From positions 1 through 8,063 of the forward strand of contig CAYUFF010000039.1 in NCBI GenBank assembly GCA_964444075.1: 8,063 nt of DNA. Direction: 5' to 3'. The position numbers and the translations under genes are program-made. A model generated the notes under the pieces. It saw nothing but the letters and a program-made list of their open reading frames with translations. It was not told the origin of the DNA and ran no database searches. This document shows, one piece after another, positions 5,332-8,063 of this stretch (the first letter of the stretch is position 1; each line of letters starts with the position of its first letter). The DNA comes from CAYUFF01 sp964444075 (GTDB lineage: Archaea; Aenigmatarchaeota; Aenigmatarchaeia; CG10238-14; SCSR01).

Positions 5332-6065
5332 AAGTAATTTTCTTCGTCTTAGCGTTTTCCCTTCTGGTTTCCCTCGCGAGTGGGGTGAGAATATTCATAA
5401 ACGTCTCTCCGCGGATTGACGGAAAGGTAAGCCTTTTTAACCTTTCTCAACACAACCCAGTCTTCTTTACGCTACACTGGGAGAACGTCGGTTCTGTAGG
5501 TTGTAAAGTTAGGATGAGGGTAGAAGTTTACTCTGAGGATAAGCTTGTCTACGTAGGGTGGTCACGAGAAAAAGAACTATGGCCGGGTGCAGCGACGAGT
5601 CTCCTCGCTTACGCTTTCCTGGAAGAAGGAAACTACACGGTCCATCCCTATGTTCATCACTGCTACCTAGTTTACGACCTTCCTCCAAAACCCTTGAGGG
5701 TCGTGAATACCAGCGTGAAAAAAGGCGGAGTTGAGATCGTCGAAGCGAAAACCTACGAGAACTACGTAAAGGTAAAGATAAAGAGTACGCGAGACTTAGA
5801 GAGAGTCGTGATAATTCCCAAGGATTACCCCTTAGGGTGGATATTTGAGTCAACCCTGGTAGAAAGGATTAGGACTGGCGAAGAAAGGGAGGTAAAGGTT
5901 TATTACGAGCCTAGCATATTCTCTGAGGAAAACGTAACTTTAGTAGCGATCGCGAACGACGGTAGCTTCGCGGAAAAAACTTTCACGCTAAAAATCGAAA
6001 AAAGCATGTTTCAAAAACTCTGGGAGTTTTTGCTTAGGTTTTTCTCCAAGGTCTTCGAATTCTGA
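5319..6065 (+). CDS. Exported two-domain Ig-like protein with C-terminal amphipathic helix (248 aa)
   Basis: Residues ~4-22 form a signal peptide with cleavage near LASG. Domain 1 (~23-128) has strands such as NPVFFTLHWENVGSVGCKV and the NYTVHPYV segment; Cys62 and Cys115 are its only cysteines and can pair. Domain 2 (~129-227) shows NTSVKKGGVEIVEAKTYENY and a NVTLVA strand. Sequons are N28, N41, N105, N130 and N205. The last ~21 residues (SMFQKLWEFLLRFFSKVFEF) are an amphipathic, aromatic helix that may lie on the outer membrane face or bind a partner, instead of a full transmembrane anchor. ATG 5319 is preferred over GTG 5310 because a GGTGG ribosome binding site sits 5 nt before it. The gene overlaps the previous one by 13 bases. 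The two exported proteins probably work together; their exact role is unknown. Confidence 0.83.
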   Translation: MVDLKVIFFVLAFSLLVSLASGVRIFINVSPRIDGKVSLFNLSQHNPVFFTLHWENVGSVGCKVRMRVEVYSEDKLVYVGWSREKELWPGAATSLLAYAFLEEGNYTVHPYVHHCYLVYDLPPKPLRVVNTSVKKGGVEIVEAKTYENYVKVKIKSTRDLERVVIIPKDYPLGWIFESTLVERIRTGEEREVKVYYEPSIFSEENVTLVAIANDGSFAEKTFTLKIEKSMFQKLWEFLLRFFSKVFEF

Positions 6066-6083
6066 AGGAAGAGAAATGAACCG

Positions 6084-6881
6084 TTAGAAGCTGGCTCTCC
6101 TCACCCTCCTTCTCTTGGGAACCTTCTTGGAGAGATAGAGGTAAAGAGAGGCAAAAAACCAAGCCAAGGCCGCGAGAGAGGTCGTTAAAAGGTTTGGATT
6201 TTTTTGAAAGAGGGAAACAAACCCCGTCAAGCCACTACCCTCTTTTATCTCTTTCGAGCTTTTCTCGTTTTTGGTTTTACTCGTTACGTTTTTCCCTTCT
6301 TTTTCTTGAAGCGTACCGTTAAAAGGTGGAGTAGCATTACTCACGTACACTCCTCCATTCTCTTCCATCTTCTTTTTTTCTGCTTGTGTATCGACCACGC
6401 CTTCCTTACTTTCGACGATCAAACTAAACTTGAAATCCCTGGCTTGAGAGACGGAAATTTGTCCCTCACGCTCGCTTTTTGCTATAGCTGTAATCACCGC
6501 CTTCCCGGGTTGCGCGTTAGCTAGGGGAACGAACTTGACTTCGACTACCTTTGCCTTGAACTGTTTACCGTTGACGACGACGGTTTCAACCTTTCCTTCC
6601 GGGGAGCCTGTAAGGAGGAAGCTGTTTGGGTGTATCTCTACTTTCCATCCTTCTGGTAAGCGGCTTACGAAAAAGCTCAAGGTAAAGCTTTCTTTACCAG
6701 AGTTCCACACGAGGATTTCTGCCTTACCAGATCCTTCGACCCCAACTTTTATCTCTTTGTCTTTTTGTAAACTACCGAAACCAATTTCAGCTATACAATT
6801 GCTCGCGAAGAAAATCGTGGTCGAAAAAACCAAAAACACTAGAAAAATCGACGATTTCGATTTCACGGTCAGGGACGTCAT
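6084..6881 (-). CDS. Secreted NEW3-like Ig protein with stalk and membrane anchor (265 aa)
   Basis: Layout: signal peptide ~10-31 (cleavage near NCIAE); one Ig-like domain ~32-156; a Lys/Glu/Ser/Thr-rich stalk ~158-215 with three sequons (N182, N188, N198); membrane segment ~230-250; basic cytoplasmic tail (KKVPKRRRVRRASF). The LPEGWKVEIHPNSFLLTG segment and the later NAQPGKAVITA segment match the usual look of NEW3/COG1361-type domains (GW.V...P..f.L..G, then N..PG...). These are common in archaeal surface proteins and in carbohydrate-active enzymes. The only cysteine, Cys29, falls in the signal peptide. ATG 6881 is chosen over ATG 6965 because it directly precedes the signal peptide and a GGGAG site lies 5 nt upstream; the longer form would run through the promoter of the divergent gene. 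It is divergent from a protease gene and convergent with the exported Ig operon (18-bp gap). It is likely a surface-displayed binding or scaffold protein. Confidence 0.85.
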   Translation of the reverse strand: MTSLTVKSKSSIFLVFLVFSTTIFFASNCIAEIGFGSLQKDKEIKVGVEGSGKAEILVWNSGKESFTLSFFVSRLPEGWKVEIHPNSFLLTGSPEGKVETVVVNGKQFKAKVVEVKFVPLANAQPGKAVITAIAKSEREGQISVSQARDFKFSLIVESKEGVVDTQAEKKKMEENGGVYVSNATPPFNGTLQEKEGKNVTSKTKNEKSSKEIKEGSGLTGFVSLFQKNPNLLTTSLAALAWFFASLYLYLSKKVPKRRRVRRASF

Positions 6882-6886
6882 ACTTT

Positions 6887-6891
6887 CTCCC
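6887..6891 (-). promoter_or_regulatory. Ribosome binding site of the NEW3-like gene
   Basis: On the - strand GGGAG ends 5 nt before ATG 6881. It supports this start over the longer form beginning at 6965. Confidence 0.55.
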
Positions 6892-6916
6892 AGGTGAGAC
6901 TTAAGCTTGAGATAGT

Positions 6917-6931
6917 AAGTTTTAAAAACTT
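6917..6931. promoter_or_regulatory. Palindromic A/T box in the divergent protease/NEW3 promoter
   Basis: AAGTTTTAAAAACTT is almost its own reverse complement (one base off centre). Its centre is ~27 nt before ATG 6951, as expected for a TATA box of a leaderless protease transcript. It is ~43 nt before ATG 6881 on the other strand, which would leave a short leader of ~16 nt that carries the GGGAG site. One symmetric box may thus serve both genes. Confidence 0.5.
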
Positions 6932-6950
6932 TAAGGTTAATAAAGTCTAC

Positions 6951-7964
6951 ATGCAGCCCAAGCATTTCGTTGCGATTGGAACGGCAGCGTTACTAATTTC
7001 AACGGTTCTAATAATCTCAATCGGTCTAGCTAACCAAAAAAGCTTGAAGGAAAGGGCGAGGGACGTCTTCGAAATAAACGGCGTGGTATATTTGGATGAA
7101 ACCGATGGCGGAACCCTAGAAGTCGGAGTGGTGGACAAAGGCTTAACGAAGCTTGTAGAGAAAAAGTTAAACGAGCTGGGAATACCCCTAGATAAGGTCA
7201 GGATAGTCAAGACAAAACCAATCGTGGAGATGGCGACGTTAAGGGATGAGGTAAGGCCGATCGAAGGAGGGATCCAGATAGCTTTCACTACAGGAAGGAT
7301 AATAAAGACAACGTATCTTTGCACGCTAGGGTTTAACGCAAAGCTGGAAGGAATAGAAGGTTTTGTAACCAATTCTCACTGCACGGCGGAGGAATTCGAA
7401 GAAGACGGAACTGTACACCACCAACCCTTGCCAGACAATCCGATAGGTCAGGAAGTGAAAGACCCAGAACCTTTTAGGTGCGGTGTTTTTGTCAGGTGTA
7501 GGTACAGCGATGCTGCATTCTCCCAGAAGCTAGAAACGGTAGCTTCGAGTTTGGGAAGCATAGCTATGACTTCTGGAGTCAACGACGGTTCCTTAGACAT
7601 CGTCGGCAGCTACAAAATCGTAGGAAAGCACGAGGGTAATGCGGAGGAGGGCATAATCCTCACAAAAGTCGGGAGGACGACTGGAACCACTCAAGGGGTT
7701 GTTACAAAGACTTGCGTCGACGTAAGGCCGCTAGGAAGTAGAGTGGTAAGGCTGTGCCAGGACATAGTAGAGGCTGACGTGCAAATAGTAGGAGGTGGTG
7801 ATAGCGGTTCACCCGTGTTCCGAGTGGTCGACGACTCTGAAACACCAGAAAAGGAAGTAATACTCTACGGAATCCTGTGGGGAGGAAGCGAAGATGGCAA
7901 ATCCTTCGTGTACAGCCCAATAAGCAACGTCGAAGCTGACTTGGGAACTTTAGTGATTAACTAA
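6951..7964 (+). CDS. Exported trypsin/chymotrypsin-fold (S1-like) serine protease precursor (337 aa)
   Basis: The catalytic triad is intact: His143 in VTNSHC, Asp187 in RYSDAAF, Ser285 in GGGDSGSPVF. The VGRTTGTTQGVVT motif at ~240-252 is typical of bacterial and archaeal S1-family peptidases. Residues ~7-28 form a signal peptide or signal anchor, and ~30-105 form an N-terminal segment rich in alternating strands and a helix, probably a pro-region. The mature domain starts near ~106. All six cysteines lie in the protease part (124, 144, 177, 183, 255, 269) and can be paired as 124-144 (around His), 177-183 and 255-269, consistent with an extracellular enzyme. ATG 6951 is preferred over GTG 6894 because an A/T-rich TATA-like box centred near 6924 sits ~27 nt upstream, which fits leaderless initiation. 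A T-rich terminator follows. It may mature or trim the surface proteins nearby, act in nutrition, or be a surface defence enzyme; the substrate is unknown. Confidence 0.93.
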   Translation: MQPKHFVAIGTAALLISTVLIISIGLANQKSLKERARDVFEINGVVYLDETDGGTLEVGVVDKGLTKLVEKKLNELGIPLDKVRIVKTKPIVEMATLRDEVRPIEGGIQIAFTTGRIIKTTYLCTLGFNAKLEGIEGFVTNSHCTAEEFEEDGTVHHQPLPDNPIGQEVKDPEPFRCGVFVRCRYSDAAFSQKLETVASSLGSIAMTSGVNDGSLDIVGSYKIVGKHEGNAEEGIILTKVGRTTGTTQGVVTKTCVDVRPLGSRVVRLCQDIVEADVQIVGGGDSGSPVFRVVDDSETPEKEVILYGILWGGSEDGKSFVYSPISNVEADLGTLVIN

Positions 7965-7984
7965 ATCGACAAGCTTTTGTTGGG

Positions 7985-8009
7985 TTTTTTTTCTTTTTTT
8001 CTTTATTTT
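7985..8009 (+). terminator. T-rich terminator after the protease gene
   Basis: Runs of eight and seven T broken by single C, then TTATTTT, begin 20 nt after the TAA at 7962-7964. Such T-tracts end transcription in archaea without a required hairpin; none is seen. Confidence 0.65.
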
Positions 8010-8062
8010 CACGGTTCCTCGCCCCTTAAAACTCCCTTGATGGTCATGCTTCCCAAGTAGTA
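8009..8062 (-). CDS. Possible C-terminal end of a gene running in from beyond the window
   Basis: Reading leftwards from base 8062, 17 sense codons give YYLGSMTIKGVLRGEEP followed by TGA at 8009-8011. The residues look like an ordinary protein C-terminus and the placement, convergent with the protease gene and separated by the T-rich tract, makes sense. The stretch is too short to identify a family, and another - strand frame is also open here (though it runs into a run of lysines), so this call is tentative. Confidence 0.35.
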   Translation of the reverse strand, partial: YYLGSMTIKGVLRGEEP

Positions 8063-8063
8063 C

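Noticed and set aside
6084..6300. Archaeosortase (PGF-CTERM-like) sorting signal
   Set aside because: A C-terminal membrane helix and basic tail are present, but no PGF-type motif precedes the helix.
6204..6897. Two + strand reading frames opposite the NEW3-like gene
   Set aside because: Antisense shadows with Phe/Ser/Leu-rich, non-protein-like composition.
6882..6965. Longer starts for the divergent pair (ATG 6965 leftwards, GTG 6894 rightwards)
   Set aside because: They would overlap head to head and run through the promoter box. The inner starts directly precede signal peptides and have suitable TATA or ribosome-binding spacing.
1..8063. tRNA, rRNA, CRISPR array or insertion sequence
   Set aside because: No cloverleaf-like conserved stretches, regularly spaced repeats, transposase motifs or terminal inverted repeats were seen.

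Overview
The window looks archaeal, probably from a thermophile. Reasons: arginine is coded mainly by AGA/AGG, the proteins are rich in Lys and Glu, there are GGTGA-type ribosome binding sites, A/T-rich TATA-like boxes sit about 25-35 nt upstream of several starts, T-rich tracts follow genes, and many proteins are secreted or membrane-anchored Ig-fold proteins with N-glycosylation sequons. The lineage cannot be fixed from the sequence. The style of the surface proteins recalls DPANN-type or Thermococci/Archaeoglobi-like archaea, but that is an impression. No RNA gene, CRISPR array or transposable element was seen.

Left block (1-2397, + strand): four consecutive genes without a single cysteine, signal peptide or membrane segment. 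Three are long alpha-helical coiled coils; the first is cut by the window edge. One is a small helical protein. They are tightly packed (ATGA overlap, 27-nt gap, 0-nt gap) and read as one operon of cytoplasmic scaffold-like proteins of unknown function. The junction between the first two carries a 47-nt-offset sequence duplication that shifts frame.

Middle block (2404-6065): a divergent surface-protein locus. Leftwards (- strand) run a secreted, sequon-rich beta-rich protein that resembles filament or TasA/archaeal-bundling-pilus-like proteins (3499-4425) and a two-Ig-domain, single-pass membrane protein (2404-3429). Rightwards (+ strand) run a small winged-helix regulator (4601-4846) and two exported Ig-like proteins (4843-5331 and 5319-6065), all with overlapping ends. 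The 175-bp gap between the two units holds a near-identical element in inverted orientation, placed 45 and 46 nt upstream of the two start codons. This strongly suggests co-regulation, perhaps by the winged-helix protein.

Right block (6084-7964): a second divergent pair around a palindromic A/T box. A secreted NEW3-like Ig protein with a sequon-bearing stalk and C-terminal membrane anchor points left. A chymotrypsin-fold (S1) serine protease precursor with an intact His-Asp-Ser triad points right and is followed by a T-rich terminator. The last ~54 bases may hold the C-terminal end of another - strand gene.

Taken together, 2404-7964 can be read as a cell-surface module: a possible filament subunit, an anchor, export or assembly helpers, a dedicated regulator and an exported protease. 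That reading is inference from architecture and gene order. No single gene is identified by a sequence search.
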